In this document: positions 17,437-25,975 of the stretch, piece by piece | Position numbering within the stretch: position 1 is the stretch's first letter | Layout of the letters: each line of letters opens with the position of its first letter | Assembly: GCA_037439945.1 (NCBI GenBank) | Contig: JBBIVA010000004.1 | Location: 1-64,000 of the forward strand | Length of the DNA: 64,000 bases | Direction of reading: 5' to 3' | Source of the DNA: CALEUX01 sp037439945 | GTDB lineage: Bacteria; Bacteroidota; Bacteroidia; Bacteroidales; Marinilabiliaceae | Made by a program: the position numbers and the translations under genes | Notes under the pieces: model-generated | What the model was told of the DNA's origin: nothing | The model's database searches: none | Seen by the model: the letters and a program-made list of their open reading frames with translations, nothing else

Positions 17437-17860
17437 ATAAGCTCCAATTTATTTTACCGTCCAGCAAATCTTTCATACGTTTTTTGGTAAGCATCGAGTT
17501 TGTAATCTTAAAGAGGGCATTCTTCTCGTCCTCGTCAAGCTGATTAATGAGCATAAGCTGCTCGTTGAGTTCGTGGTTCTGAAGCTCTACCACGGAGTTT
17601 TCGCTGTCGTTCAAAAGGTTGTCGGCACTCACGGCAAACACCTTCACCCGTTCGCGCCGATTTATAATCGGGGCAAAGACGAAGCCAGAATGGTAAGATT
17701 GTTGAATGTGGAAAACCATATGTTTGGCATATTTTTTTGTAACTAAGGGCGGTTTTAGGCACGAGTTGCAAACTCGCGGCAACGGATAATTCAATGGTTG
17801 TGTTACGGGATTTACCTCGTACACCTGATTTTATTGATGCAAATACAAAATACACAGGAG
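17437..17860 (-). pseudogene. Truncated XRE-type regulator remnant joined to repeat-like DNA
   Basis: The minus-strand frame ending near 17437 encodes FAVSADNLLNDSENSVVE, LNEQLMLINQLDEDEKNALF and ITNSMLTKKRMKDLL. This is the linker and C-terminal helix typical of Bacteroidota XRE (HTH_3) regulators. The DNA-binding N terminus is absent. Upstream of about 17650 the DNA changes to non-coding-looking sequence that gives Cys/Arg-rich frames on the same strand. I infer that the gene was cut by a rearrangement at the RHS island edge. Confidence 0.5.
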
Positions 17861-18153
17861 AATACGGCTAGGCAGGCAAAACGTTTAATTAACAATTTTA
17901 CATTAGTTATCAAATGGTTATAGCATCGAAAAAATCATTTTTACGTTAAACTAATTACCGAAATCTGGGAAAGGCCATCCTTAAGTGATAATGATAAAAA
18001 TCGCATTTCTTCACCTTTGGTTTTATAATTCCCCATGGTTAGAAATGCGATTAATATTAAAAAATATCTGTTCATTAAATAAAAAAATGGTGCTAACGGC
18101 CTGAAAATATTATTCAAACAGAAAGTAACAAAAAGGAGATTATATAATTAACC
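17861..18153. other. Intergenic boundary between RHS island and uronate locus
   Basis: AT-rich DNA with no gene. It separates the rearranged RHS island from the first uronate-locus gene. Confidence 0.4.
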
Positions 18154-19389
18154 TTACTTTTTTACCCAGCCTGCCTCATCAAACTTCAGGGAAGCTTTTT
18201 CTAACATTTCTTTAAAATATTCTTCACTTTCAAAACCTGGATCCTGGAGTTCCCACCCGGCAAAAAATGCGTATCGGGCTGCATTCCTGTCGTCAAGCTT
18301 AATTGCTGCAAGATGGGTTTGAATAATTCCCTCCCCTGCTACCGGTGCTGCCTTGTAATGACTAAACATTGACGCTGGTATTAACAAACCCAATCCCAAC
18401 TTTTCACCATCAAAAGCCTGATTGCCAAAAGTACCTGAAATTTTTATCCCTGCCGATTCAATTTCCATCTGAGGCAAACCATGCAAATCAACAATACCTG
18501 TATAAAGTACTTCATCCCCCATTAAATCATTTACCCATACTTCACTTCTATAAAAATGCTCCCCTGCATATATTGAAATCCTGTGCGTGATATCATAATT
18601 ACGTTCGCCGGCCTGGACATCATTAAATGATAATTCAAAAATTGCCCTTACAGGACCTTCACAAATGAACTTATAGGTACCAAGCCCGGCCGTGCCAATG
18701 CGGTATATTTCGTCACCTATACCTAATGCAATTGCTCCTGCCCCAAGTGAATTACCAACTTTAAGAATATCCATTCCCCATGCGTCCAACTTATGATAAT
18801 CCTGTCCACGTATTCCGGCACTGTCAAGTACCGGCCTCTTAACCCTTTTACCAAAAATATCAATACCGTTGCGGGCATCATAATAATTCCTAAAACCGAG
18901 TACATCATTTTCCCATGCCGGGCCTTCCATTTGAAAGATTTTAGAAATTGTAGGGCTGTCATTACTTTTTAATCTCAATTCGGATTCAACCTCATCAAAA
19001 GGCTCATTTTTGTAACCGAAACGAATATTTGTTATTTTTTCAAAACCAGGCATTTTTGTTTCAGGTACCGAATTGAATGAAAACTTTAAGGTTTGGTTCT
19101 TTTCAAAGGACGATACAAACACAATTTCATCCCATTCTCCATCCCCATCCAAATCATCGCATTGTGAAACTGCCACCCTACCCAAATTATCTGTAACCAT
19201 AACCCGGGTATCTATTGATTGATTGCCTTTAATTATGGGCCCAACAACGGACCGGTTTAAAGTAATAACCTTGCCGGCAACCATTTCGTTATGCGGATTG
19301 GTGATTTCAACAGTTGGCACACCGGTTGGTGTACATGATACCACCAAAAATGCTAAGGCAATTAGTGCCACTAAAATTTTTAGCTTCAT
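18154..19389 (-). CDS. DUF4861 family lipoprotein (pectin locus)
   Basis: A 411-residue lipoprotein, with signal MKLKILVALIALAFLVVSC and cysteine at residue 19. The body matches DUF4861: an N-terminal beta domain with CDDLDGDGEWDEIVF, then MEGPAWENDVLGFRNYYDAR, DIFGKRVKRPVLD and YHKLDAWGMDILKVGNSLGA near residues 199-218. A second copy of the family lies at 40077-41345. Members recur in Bacteroidota pectin and uronate loci, but I know of no settled activity. The conserved acidic and aromatic residues look enzyme-like. Last gene of the leftward kdu operon, so probably a periplasmic helper in saccharide processing. Confidence 0.8.
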   Translation of the reverse strand: MKLKILVALIALAFLVVSCTPTGVPTVEITNPHNEMVAGKVITLNRSVVGPIIKGNQSIDTRVMVTDNLGRVAVSQCDDLDGDGEWDEIVFVSSFEKNQTLKFSFNSVPETKMPGFEKITNIRFGYKNEPFDEVESELRLKSNDSPTISKIFQMEGPAWENDVLGFRNYYDARNGIDIFGKRVKRPVLDSAGIRGQDYHKLDAWGMDILKVGNSLGAGAIALGIGDEIYRIGTAGLGTYKFICEGPVRAIFELSFNDVQAGERNYDITHRISIYAGEHFYRSEVWVNDLMGDEVLYTGIVDLHGLPQMEIESAGIKISGTFGNQAFDGEKLGLGLLIPASMFSHYKAAPVAGEGIIQTHLAAIKLDDRNAARYAFFAGWELQDPGFESEEYFKEMLEKASLKFDEAGWVKK

Positions 19390-19478
19390 ATGTAAATTAT
19401 TTATAAAATGTTAGTTTTTAGATGTTAGTCCATATCTGGTAGCTCTTACCTGTTAGCTGTGGCTGGTATTTTAAATCG

Positions 19479-20279
19479 CTAAATATCGTTTTCTCCTTTA
19501 ACGTAACCAAAGTTAGCCAAAATACCTCCATCAACATAAAGTATATGGCCATTAACAAAATCACTGGCTTTTGATGCAAGGAACAGTGCTGCATTACCAA
19601 CATCTTCTGGTTCGCCCCAACGTCCGGCAGGGGTCCTTGTCATTACAAGATCGTTAAACGGATGGTTGCCTTCACGTATAGGTGCAGTTTGAGCGGTGGC
19701 AATATAGCCGGGCCCGATACCATTAACCTGAAGATTATATTTTGCCCACTCACATGTCATATTTGAAGTCAGGAGCTTTAACCCACCCTTAGCCGATGCA
19801 TAGGCCGAAACTGAATTACGCCCATAAACGCTCATCATTGAGCACATATTGATAATTTTTCCGGCACGTTTCTCAATCATTTTTGGAGCAACTCTTTTGG
19901 CCACAATAAGCGGAGCTATTAAATCAACATCAATAACCTGTTTGAAATCAGACAAAGGCATATCAAGTATTGGAATTCTTTTAATAATTCCTGCGTTGTT
20001 AACCAAAATATCAATGCTTCCAACTTCTTTTTCAATTAAGGAGATACCTTTATCAACATCGGCTTCATTTGTTACATCAAATAGAAGGGTAAAAACATCA
20101 ATACCAAAATTGGCATATTCTTTTTTACATTCATCAAGACGCTCTTGCGATAAATCGTTGACACATATTTTAGCGCCTGCTTTGCCAAGCACTTTCCCAA
20201 TAGCCATACCAATTCCGTGTGTACCACCGGTAATTAGGGCTACTTTTCCTGATAGGTTAAACAAATCATTAATTATCAT
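19479..20279 (-). CDS. kduD: 2-dehydro-3-deoxy-D-gluconate 5-dehydrogenase KduD
   Basis: A 266-residue short-chain dehydrogenase. In unsaturated-uronate catabolism KduD reduces 2,5-diketo-3-deoxygluconate (DKII) to 2-keto-3-deoxygluconate with NADH. Seen: nucleotide motif LITGGTHGIGMAIG near residues 15-28, NNAGIIKR, the catalytic YASAKGG near 159-165 and C-terminal YVDGGILANFGYVKGEND. It lies in order kduI, cupin, kduD with 10-base spacing to the cupin gene, so co-transcription is nearly certain. Its product feeds KdgK, encoded at 25976. Confidence 0.93.
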   Translation of the reverse strand: MIINDLFNLSGKVALITGGTHGIGMAIGKVLGKAGAKICVNDLSQERLDECKKEYANFGIDVFTLLFDVTNEADVDKGISLIEKEVGSIDILVNNAGIIKRIPILDMPLSDFKQVIDVDLIAPLIVAKRVAPKMIEKRAGKIINMCSMMSVYGRNSVSAYASAKGGLKLLTSNMTCEWAKYNLQVNGIGPGYIATAQTAPIREGNHPFNDLVMTRTPAGRWGEPEDVGNAALFLASKASDFVNGHILYVDGGILANFGYVKGENDI

Positions 20280-20289
20280 TACAATATAT

Positions 20290-20637
20290 TTATATTAAAA
20301 ATTCTTTTCTCAAAGGAGTAAAACAATCAACTATTCTAACGTGTTTTGTTAATCTCTGAATTGAATGCGGTACATCAGAAGGCATACCAAACATGTCGCC
20401 TTTTTTCAGGTGCACGGGTAATTCATTTCCCGAAAATAGTAATACTTCACCTTCAGCCAAAAACGAAACCTGTTCGTGTATGTGGTTGTGCATTGGGTCG
20501 GGAGAATTTGTTGGGCCATCATAAAAATCAACAACAACAAGCATTAGATTATCTGTATTTATAATGCGCCGTTCAATATTCTCAGCAATTTTTGTCACCC
20601 CAGCTTCATCATATTTTTTGTAAAAACCTTTAAGCAT
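20290..20637 (-). CDS. kdgF: Small cupin, KdgF-like (unsaturated uronate linearisation)
   Basis: A 115-residue single cupin. The metal-ligand motif PMHNHIHEQVSFLAEGEV (residues 53-70) supplies two His and a Glu, and DVPHSIQR supplies the distal His. KdgF cupins of about 110 residues open 4,5-unsaturated galacturonate to the linear ketouronate DKI, the step before KduI. The gene sits exactly between kduI (2-base gap) and kduD, which makes KdgF the best reading. A generic sugar-binding cupin remains possible, because cupins are hard to classify by eye. Confidence 0.75.
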   Translation of the reverse strand: MLKGFYKKYDEAGVTKIAENIERRIINTDNLMLVVVDFYDGPTNSPDPMHNHIHEQVSFLAEGEVLLFSGNELPVHLKKGDMFGMPSDVPHSIQRLTKHVRIVDCFTPLRKEFLI

Positions 20638-20639
20638 AA

Positions 20640-21476
20640 CTATTTAAGTTCAGATGGTTTACGGGTATCCATATCTCCATAATCGAGGTTTTCACCTGCC
20701 ATACCCCAAATAAATGTATAATTTGATGTCCCTGCTGCGCTGTGTATACTCCATGATGGAGATAGTACTGCCTCTTCGTTTTTCATCCATATATGACGTG
20801 TTTCATGTGGCTGGCCCATAAAATGGCAAACAACCTGGTTTTCGGGCACTTCAAAATAAAAATATGCTTCCATACGTCTGTTATGTGTATGAGGAGGCAT
20901 TGTATTCCAAACACTGCCGGTTTTCAGCTCTGTCATCCCCATTTGAAGCTGGCAGGTTTCCACTACACTGTTAACCAAAAGTTTGTTAATTTGCCGGTGA
21001 TTTGCTGTTTCAAGCGAGCCCATTACCACAACCTCAGCCTCGGCCAGCGTTACTTTTTTATTAGGAAATTGCTTATGTGCCGGAGCAGAGTTTATATATA
21101 ACCTGGCAGGATTACTATCACTTTCAGAAAATAAATAAACATCCTTATTCCCGCTACCAAGGTAAAGCGCTTCCTTATAACCAAGTTTGTATTCGTTGCC
21201 ATCGGCTTTTATAATTGCCGGTCCACCAACATTGATAAAACCTATTTCTCTTCTTTGCAGAAAATACTGAGCTTTTAGCTCTTCAAACGGTTCAAGATGG
21301 ATTCCTTTTATTGTTGGCATTGCACCACCAACAATAAACCTGTCGTACATTGAGTAAACTACTTTTATCTCTCCCGACTTGAACATCTCTTCAATTAAAA
21401 AATCCTGACGTAACCGTTCTGTGCCATAACTTTTTGCATCGGCCGGATGTGCCGCATACCTTAATTCCCATTTCAT
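20640..21476 (-). CDS. kduI: 5-dehydro-4-deoxy-D-glucuronate isomerase KduI
   Basis: A 278-residue cytoplasmic cupin-fold isomerase converting DKI (4-deoxy-5-ketouronate) to DKII. It starts MKWELRYAAHPADAKSYGTE, the canonical KduI N terminus. The zinc site is visible in PPHTHNRRMEAYFYFEVPEN near residues 195-214 and in SWSIHSAAGTSNYTFIWGMA near 244-263. The end GENLDYGDMD is conserved. Length matches the 278-residue family. It lies between a BNR-4 gene (23 bases upstream) and the KdgF-like cupin. Confidence 0.96.
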   Translation of the reverse strand: MKWELRYAAHPADAKSYGTERLRQDFLIEEMFKSGEIKVVYSMYDRFIVGGAMPTIKGIHLEPFEELKAQYFLQRREIGFINVGGPAIIKADGNEYKLGYKEALYLGSGNKDVYLFSESDSNPARLYINSAPAHKQFPNKKVTLAEAEVVVMGSLETANHRQINKLLVNSVVETCQLQMGMTELKTGSVWNTMPPHTHNRRMEAYFYFEVPENQVVCHFMGQPHETRHIWMKNEEAVLSPSWSIHSAAGTSNYTFIWGMAGENLDYGDMDTRKPSELK

Positions 21477-21499
21477 ATCTTCTTAGTTTTAAATGGTTT

Positions 21500-22855
21500 T
21501 TATTGATTGTTATTATAAAACAATTTATTGAGTTTTTTATTATCCAATTGGTAAACCTTAACAATTTGTGGTTTTATTTCCTCAGCCTTTTCGTTTCCCG
21601 CTCCCTGACCAACTTTTTGTATAAACAAATTCAATTCGCCTTTTCTTCGCCATAATTCTGTATCAAATGAAGGTTCCCAAAGTCCAACTTCCAGTTCATT
21701 TATTACCTTTTGGTCCCATATCATTTCTTTTCCTGTTAATGCTGTTGCAATAACCACATTATTACCTGCTTCTTCATCCCTGTAAACAATATAAAACCTC
21801 GTTTTTTCACCGAAACTTGTTGCCATTAACTGTGGACGACTAATTGGTATACGCCTTGTGCCCCCACCTGTAAGATTAAAACTTGTTTTTCGGTCAGATG
21901 CTTTTGATAAATGCCAGTTACTTCCATCATGATAAACCACATAAAATTGTGTCAGTGAATCGCCTTTAGCCCTGAAGTAAGTTGCTATTGCAGGGTTTCC
22001 TGAAGCGTCAGTAGTAATTGATGTTTGATTAATCAGATTACTGTTTTGTTCAATTGCAACAGCTATTTCAGAATCACTATACTTTATTGGAATTTTGAGT
22101 GATTTCCCTGCTGATGTTTCCCAGGTTTTACCCCCATCGGTTGAGCGGGCATAACATAAATTATGATTTGTTGATACATCCCAGGTATCACGCCATACAT
22201 ATGCCAGGTGAATTGTACCAAAACCATCAACTGCCATTTGCCAGTAAGCATTTCTTAATCCTTCCCCGGTAACAAGGTTATCGTGAACCCTCTCCCATCT
22301 TTTCTCTTTTAAAATATATCTGTTTAAAACTATATTTCCTGAACCTGATGATCCGTACCTGTAAACAAAAAACATCCCTCCATCTGGTAATGAATAAAAT
22401 TCCGGATAGGTAACCATTTCATTTTCAAGGGAACCGGTCATAAATAGTTTGGGCCCAAGAATAATTCCCCCCGGAGTTACTGATCTGGCATAGTTTAATG
22501 GCGAATTATGGTGATCCCACGAAACGTGCAAAAACCCCTCACCATCAACCATAATGCTTATACTGTTATGGGCATCTAAAACATTCCCTGAATACTGGGT
22601 TTTGTTTAATACCCATTTGTTGGTTCCAAGCCTGCGTTTTCCCAAAACAACTGAACCTGCACTATCATAATAAGCTATAAATTGAAATTTTGAGTCAGAT
22701 ACCAGTGAGTTTTTTCGAAATATAGTTGCATTTACCGATGTTTTCGACCATCCTTTTCCAACATTCGAAATCACGGGCAATGTTTTGCACCCTGTAACGG
22801 TCAACCCCCAAAAAAATAGTATCAGGAAATTCTTTATTACTTTACTTTTTTGCAT
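21500..22855 (-). CDS. BNR-4 repeat lipoprotein, candidate polysaccharide lyase
   Basis: A 451-residue lipoprotein with signal MQKSKVIKNFLILFFWGLTV and GC about residue 22-23. It carries Asp-box/BNR-like blades (YARSTDGGKTW; VVYHDGSNWH; FYIVYRDEEAG) of the BNR_4 family, a seven-bladed propeller fold. The stretch VLDAHNSISIMVDGEGFLHV then SWDHHNSPLNYARS carries a His set like that used for catalysis in propeller lyases (PL24/PL25 ulvan and related families). First gene of the kdu operon, so a lyase making unsaturated uronate products is plausible. The lyase call is inference; sialidase-like or purely binding roles are alternatives. Confidence 0.65.
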   Translation of the reverse strand: MQKSKVIKNFLILFFWGLTVTGCKTLPVISNVGKGWSKTSVNATIFRKNSLVSDSKFQFIAYYDSAGSVVLGKRRLGTNKWVLNKTQYSGNVLDAHNSISIMVDGEGFLHVSWDHHNSPLNYARSVTPGGIILGPKLFMTGSLENEMVTYPEFYSLPDGGMFFVYRYGSSGSGNIVLNRYILKEKRWERVHDNLVTGEGLRNAYWQMAVDGFGTIHLAYVWRDTWDVSTNHNLCYARSTDGGKTWETSAGKSLKIPIKYSDSEIAVAIEQNSNLINQTSITTDASGNPAIATYFRAKGDSLTQFYVVYHDGSNWHLSKASDRKTSFNLTGGGTRRIPISRPQLMATSFGEKTRFYIVYRDEEAGNNVVIATALTGKEMIWDQKVINELEVGLWEPSFDTELWRRKGELNLFIQKVGQGAGNEKAEEIKPQIVKVYQLDNKKLNKLFYNNNQ

Positions 22856-22974
22856 TTATTTGCATTTTATAGTTTTGAAATTGGCAAAAACAATACTAAA
22901 ACCTAAACCCATATAAATTATATAAACCCAAATTAATCAATAGGAGGCGAAGTATGAGCCGAACTATTTGATTT

Positions 22975-23069
22975 AATTGGGATAATCCCGATTTAGTGAT
23001 TGTTTCAATTCCAAATCTTTGGAATTGATTACAGGCACTTTATCGATTACGCATTTTCAAATGCGTAAT
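22975..23069. repeat. Cluster of three short near-perfect palindromes
   Basis: 22975-22993 has 9-base arms (one mismatch) around GGGATAATCCC. 23005-23028 has perfect 11-base arms, TCAATTCCAAA and TTTGGAATTGA, with a 2-base centre. 23046-23069 has perfect 11-base arms, ATTACGCATTT and AAATGCGTAAT, with a TC centre. They lie between the lacI-type gene and the BNR-4 gene, both leftward. The 1-2 base centres suit dimeric protein sites or cruciforms better than RNA hairpins. Confidence 0.6.
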
Positions 23070-23104
23070 TTGGGATAAATATAATAACTTACTTTTTCAG
23101 TAAA

Positions 23105-24133
23105 CTAAGTTCCAGCTTCTATAAATATTCTGTTGGATGATTCCCTTACATACAAACGCACCGGAATAATTTCTTCAATTCCATAACCTGGGTTGTTTCC
23201 TTCAACTATTCTAATAAGCGACCGGGCAGCTCTTACGCCCATATCAAATGCGTTTTGTTCAACTGTTGTTAGTCTTGGGGCCATTAAATCGGCAAATGGC
23301 TCATTGGCAAAACCTACAACCCCAATATCATCCGGAATTTTATAGTCCAAAGTTAAAATTGCCTGGATTGCCCCTGATGCTGCAAAATCACCTGCACAAA
23401 AAAAAGCATCAACTTTGTTGTTTTTCAACAAATTGAGAGCATGCTCAAAGCCAGTCTCTTTTGTAATGGCGTTTTCAATAATTATTGATTGATCCAATGG
23501 CAGCGATGCCTCATCAAGGGCATATTTATACCCCTTAAGCCTCTCCTGATAAACATTTACCCCAACCAATCCGGTTAAATGGGCAATCCGGGTATAACCG
23601 TTCCTTATTAAATGTTTAACTGCCATGTAAGCCCCTGTAAAATTGTCGTTAATTATGCGGGGCCCCGGAACAGTTTTATTTACCCTGTCAAACTGGACTA
23701 CAGGAACTCCTTCTTTACTGCATTTAATTATATGGTCAAAATTTATTGTATCAATCGAGTGCGACATTATTATACCGGCTACCCTGTTTTTAAACAATAC
23801 ATTTATAGCCTGCTTTTCCTTTAACTCTCTTTCGTGACTTTGACAAATTAAAAGATTATACCCCGATGGATTCAGTACTTCCTCAACTGCACTTATCACA
23901 TGACTAAAGAAGTTCCTGTTTATCCGGGGTACTAACATACCAATAGTGTCACTTCGTCCTTTCCTTAAAGATGATGCAACAATATTGGGCTGATAACCTA
24001 ATTCTTCTGCTTTCTGATGGACCCGAAGGCGAGTAACCTCGCTTACCCGCATATTGCCCGCCAATGCCCTGGAAACAGTAGAAGGTGTAACATCCAAGGC
24101 TTCAGCAATATCAATTATAGTAATGCGTTTCAT
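23105..24133 (-). CDS. LacI family regulator, probable uronate regulator
   Basis: A 342-residue repressor. Residues 1-60 form the LacI helix-turn-helix with hinge: ITIIDIAEALDVTPSTVSRA then LAGNMRVSEVTRLRV and KAEELGYQPNIVASSLR. The rest is a periplasmic-binding-like sensor (IGMLVPRINRNFFSHVISAV; DDIGVVGFANEPFADLMAPR). It is divergent from the uxaC operon and upstream of the kdu operon in the same direction, so both are likely targets. A palindrome with the CG-centred LacI form lies 33 bases upstream of its start, suggesting autoregulation. The ligand could be KDG or a hexuronate. Confidence 0.9.
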   Translation of the reverse strand: MKRITIIDIAEALDVTPSTVSRALAGNMRVSEVTRLRVHQKAEELGYQPNIVASSLRKGRSDTIGMLVPRINRNFFSHVISAVEEVLNPSGYNLLICQSHERELKEKQAINVLFKNRVAGIIMSHSIDTINFDHIIKCSKEGVPVVQFDRVNKTVPGPRIINDNFTGAYMAVKHLIRNGYTRIAHLTGLVGVNVYQERLKGYKYALDEASLPLDQSIIIENAITKETGFEHALNLLKNNKVDAFFCAGDFAASGAIQAILTLDYKIPDDIGVVGFANEPFADLMAPRLTTVEQNAFDMGVRAARSLIRIVEGNNPGYGIEEIIPVRLYVRESSNRIFIEAGT

Positions 24134-24165
24134 AAACTGACCCGGCTAATATTATTACAAAAATA

Positions 24166-24175
24166 CAAACGTTTG
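24166..24175. promoter_or_regulatory. Candidate LacI-family operator
   Basis: CAAACGTTTG is a perfect 10-base palindrome with the central CG typical of LacI-family operators. It lies between the lacI-type gene start (24133) and uxaC (24422), closer to the regulator. Confidence 0.5.
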
Positions 24176-24361
24176 CACATAAAACACAACAGAAATCTAC
24201 TTTTTTTGGTTTTTGGGTAAAATAAAATAAGTGATATTTTACAAACCCCACATGTAGTATATTATAGAATGTGTTTTTAAAAAACATGTATAAGCATAAG
24301 AATCTTAATATTACAAATTACCTTATATTTTTTTAAATACTCTTAAAGAATTTACATTAAT

Positions 24362-24396
24362 TTTCTTGCAAAAAAAGTAAAGCTGTTATATCTTCG
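24362..24396 (+). promoter_or_regulatory. Candidate uxaC promoter
   Basis: TATCTTCG at 24389-24396 is one base from TAnnTTTG. TTCTTG at 24363-24368 ends 20 bases upstream and resembles the -33 TTTG element. The gene starts 25 bases downstream. Confidence 0.4.
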
Positions 24397-24421
24397 TGTT
24401 CGTTAACGACAATTTAATTAT

Positions 24422-25816
24422 ATGGCAAATTTTATTCATCCCGATTTCATTTTAGAAAATAAAACTGCGCAAAAACTCTATCATGACTACGCTGAGAAGC
24501 TACCAATTGTTGATTTTCACTGCCATCTTTCACCAAAACTGATTGCCGATAACCATCAGTTTGACAGCCTTGGGCAAATTTGGCTTGAAGGTGATCACTA
24601 CAAATGGAGGGCAATGCGCACAAACGGTGTTGACGAAGAATACTGCACAGGTAAACACTCTTTTCGCGATAAATTCCAGAAATGGGCTGAAACATTACCT
24701 TACACAATTGGAAACCCGCTGCATCACTGGGCTCATCTTGAGTTGGCAAGGTATTTCAATATTTTTGAATTACTTACACCGTCAAACGCAGGTAAAATAT
24801 ATGATAAGGCCACCGAAATGTTGCGCCAGGATGACTTTACAACCCAAAACATCCTGAAAAAAATGAATGTTGATGTTGTGGGTACAACAGATGATCCTAT
24901 TGATAACCTGGAACATCACAAAGCCCTTATTAATTTTAGCGTTAAAATAAGACCAACCTTCAGGCCCGACAATGTTCTGAAAACAGAAGACCCTGCTTTT
25001 TTCCTTGGTTATATAAAAAAACTTGAGGCAGCCTCGGGTAAATCAATATCAAACCTAGGTGAGCTTATTTCTGCTCTTGACGACCGCCATGCATATTTTA
25101 ACAGTATAGGTTGCAAAGCATCGGACCATGGACTTGACAGATTATACTATACGGCTGAATTTAAAAAAGGTGCTGAAAAGTCATTCGAAAAACTATTGGC
25201 CGGCCAATCCATAACCGGTGAAGAAACAGAAGGTTACAGAACCTATGTAATGTACGAGCTATGTAAAATGAACCACAAACGTGGCTGGGTACAGCAGTTC
25301 CATTTAGGTGCAATGCGCAACAATAATACACGTATGTTCCGCAAACTTGGGGCCGATGTTGGTTTTGATTCAATCGGCAATTCACAGGACGCTGTTAAAA
25401 TTTCAAGGTTCATGGATTTGTTGGATACCGAAGATAAATTGGCTAAAACAATTTTGTACAACCTTAACCCTGCCGACAACGAAATGTTTGTTACCATGTT
25501 GGGGAATTTTCAGGATGGCAGGACACCAGGAAAAATACAATATGGGGCAGGTTGGTGGTTTCTTGACCAGAAAGTGGGCATGGAGAAACACCTGAGAGAC
25601 TTATCAGTACTTGGTTTAACTGCAAGATTTGTTGGTATGGTTACAGATTCGAGGAGTTTCCTGTCATACCCGAGACATGAATATTTCCGCAGAATTTTAT
25701 GCAATTACCTCGGGACCGAAATTGAAAAGGGACTCATTCCAAATGATCCGGAACTCTTAAAAAAGGTTGTTGAAGATATTTGCTACTTCAACCCAATGAA
25801 TTATTTTGAATTTTAA
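24422..25816 (+). CDS. uxaC: Glucuronate/galacturonate isomerase UxaC
   Basis: A 464-residue amidohydrolase-fold isomerase converting D-galacturonate to D-tagaturonate and D-glucuronate to D-fructuronate. The N-terminal region ends in the metal motif LPIVDFHCHLSPKLIADN (residues 29-46). TTDDPIDNLEHHKA, HKRGWVQQFHLGAMRNNNTR and the C-terminal AGWWFLDQKVGMEKHLRDLS then GMVTDSRSFLSYPRHEYFRR are all typical. First gene of the rightward operon, divergent from the LacI-type gene. Full length and intact. Confidence 0.96.
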   Translation: MANFIHPDFILENKTAQKLYHDYAEKLPIVDFHCHLSPKLIADNHQFDSLGQIWLEGDHYKWRAMRTNGVDEEYCTGKHSFRDKFQKWAETLPYTIGNPLHHWAHLELARYFNIFELLTPSNAGKIYDKATEMLRQDDFTTQNILKKMNVDVVGTTDDPIDNLEHHKALINFSVKIRPTFRPDNVLKTEDPAFFLGYIKKLEAASGKSISNLGELISALDDRHAYFNSIGCKASDHGLDRLYYTAEFKKGAEKSFEKLLAGQSITGEETEGYRTYVMYELCKMNHKRGWVQQFHLGAMRNNNTRMFRKLGADVGFDSIGNSQDAVKISRFMDLLDTEDKLAKTILYNLNPADNEMFVTMLGNFQDGRTPGKIQYGAGWWFLDQKVGMEKHLRDLSVLGLTARFVGMVTDSRSFLSYPRHEYFRRILCNYLGTEIEKGLIPNDPELLKKVVEDICYFNPMNYFEF

Positions 25817-25900
25817 ATAAAACAGTAACCCCGATGGGTAAGTTATGAAATTTGTTTAATGTTATAAAGCAGAAAATGATATTTGAATTTAACTTTTCAT

Positions 25901-25940
25901 CCGTAAATTATTTTTTGATTAAGGCCGGATAGCCTGCCCC
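25901..25940 (-). repeat. Dispersed intergenic element, family A, truncated copy
   Basis: CATCCGTAAATTATTTTTTG and AAGGCCGGATAGCCTGCCC match the start-codon-proximal end of the copies at 2675 and 44272, in the same orientation. The rest is missing. It sits between uxaC and kdgK and faces away from kdgK, so the CAT here is not the start of a gene. Confidence 0.55.
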
Positions 25941-25975
25941 AATATATTTTAATTCTAATTTTAACTATAATAAAA

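Noticed and set aside
17544..17855. A 103-residue minus-strand frame in the RHS island edge
   Set aside because: It overlaps the XRE remnant in another frame and its Arg/Cys-rich translation looks like non-coding repeat DNA.
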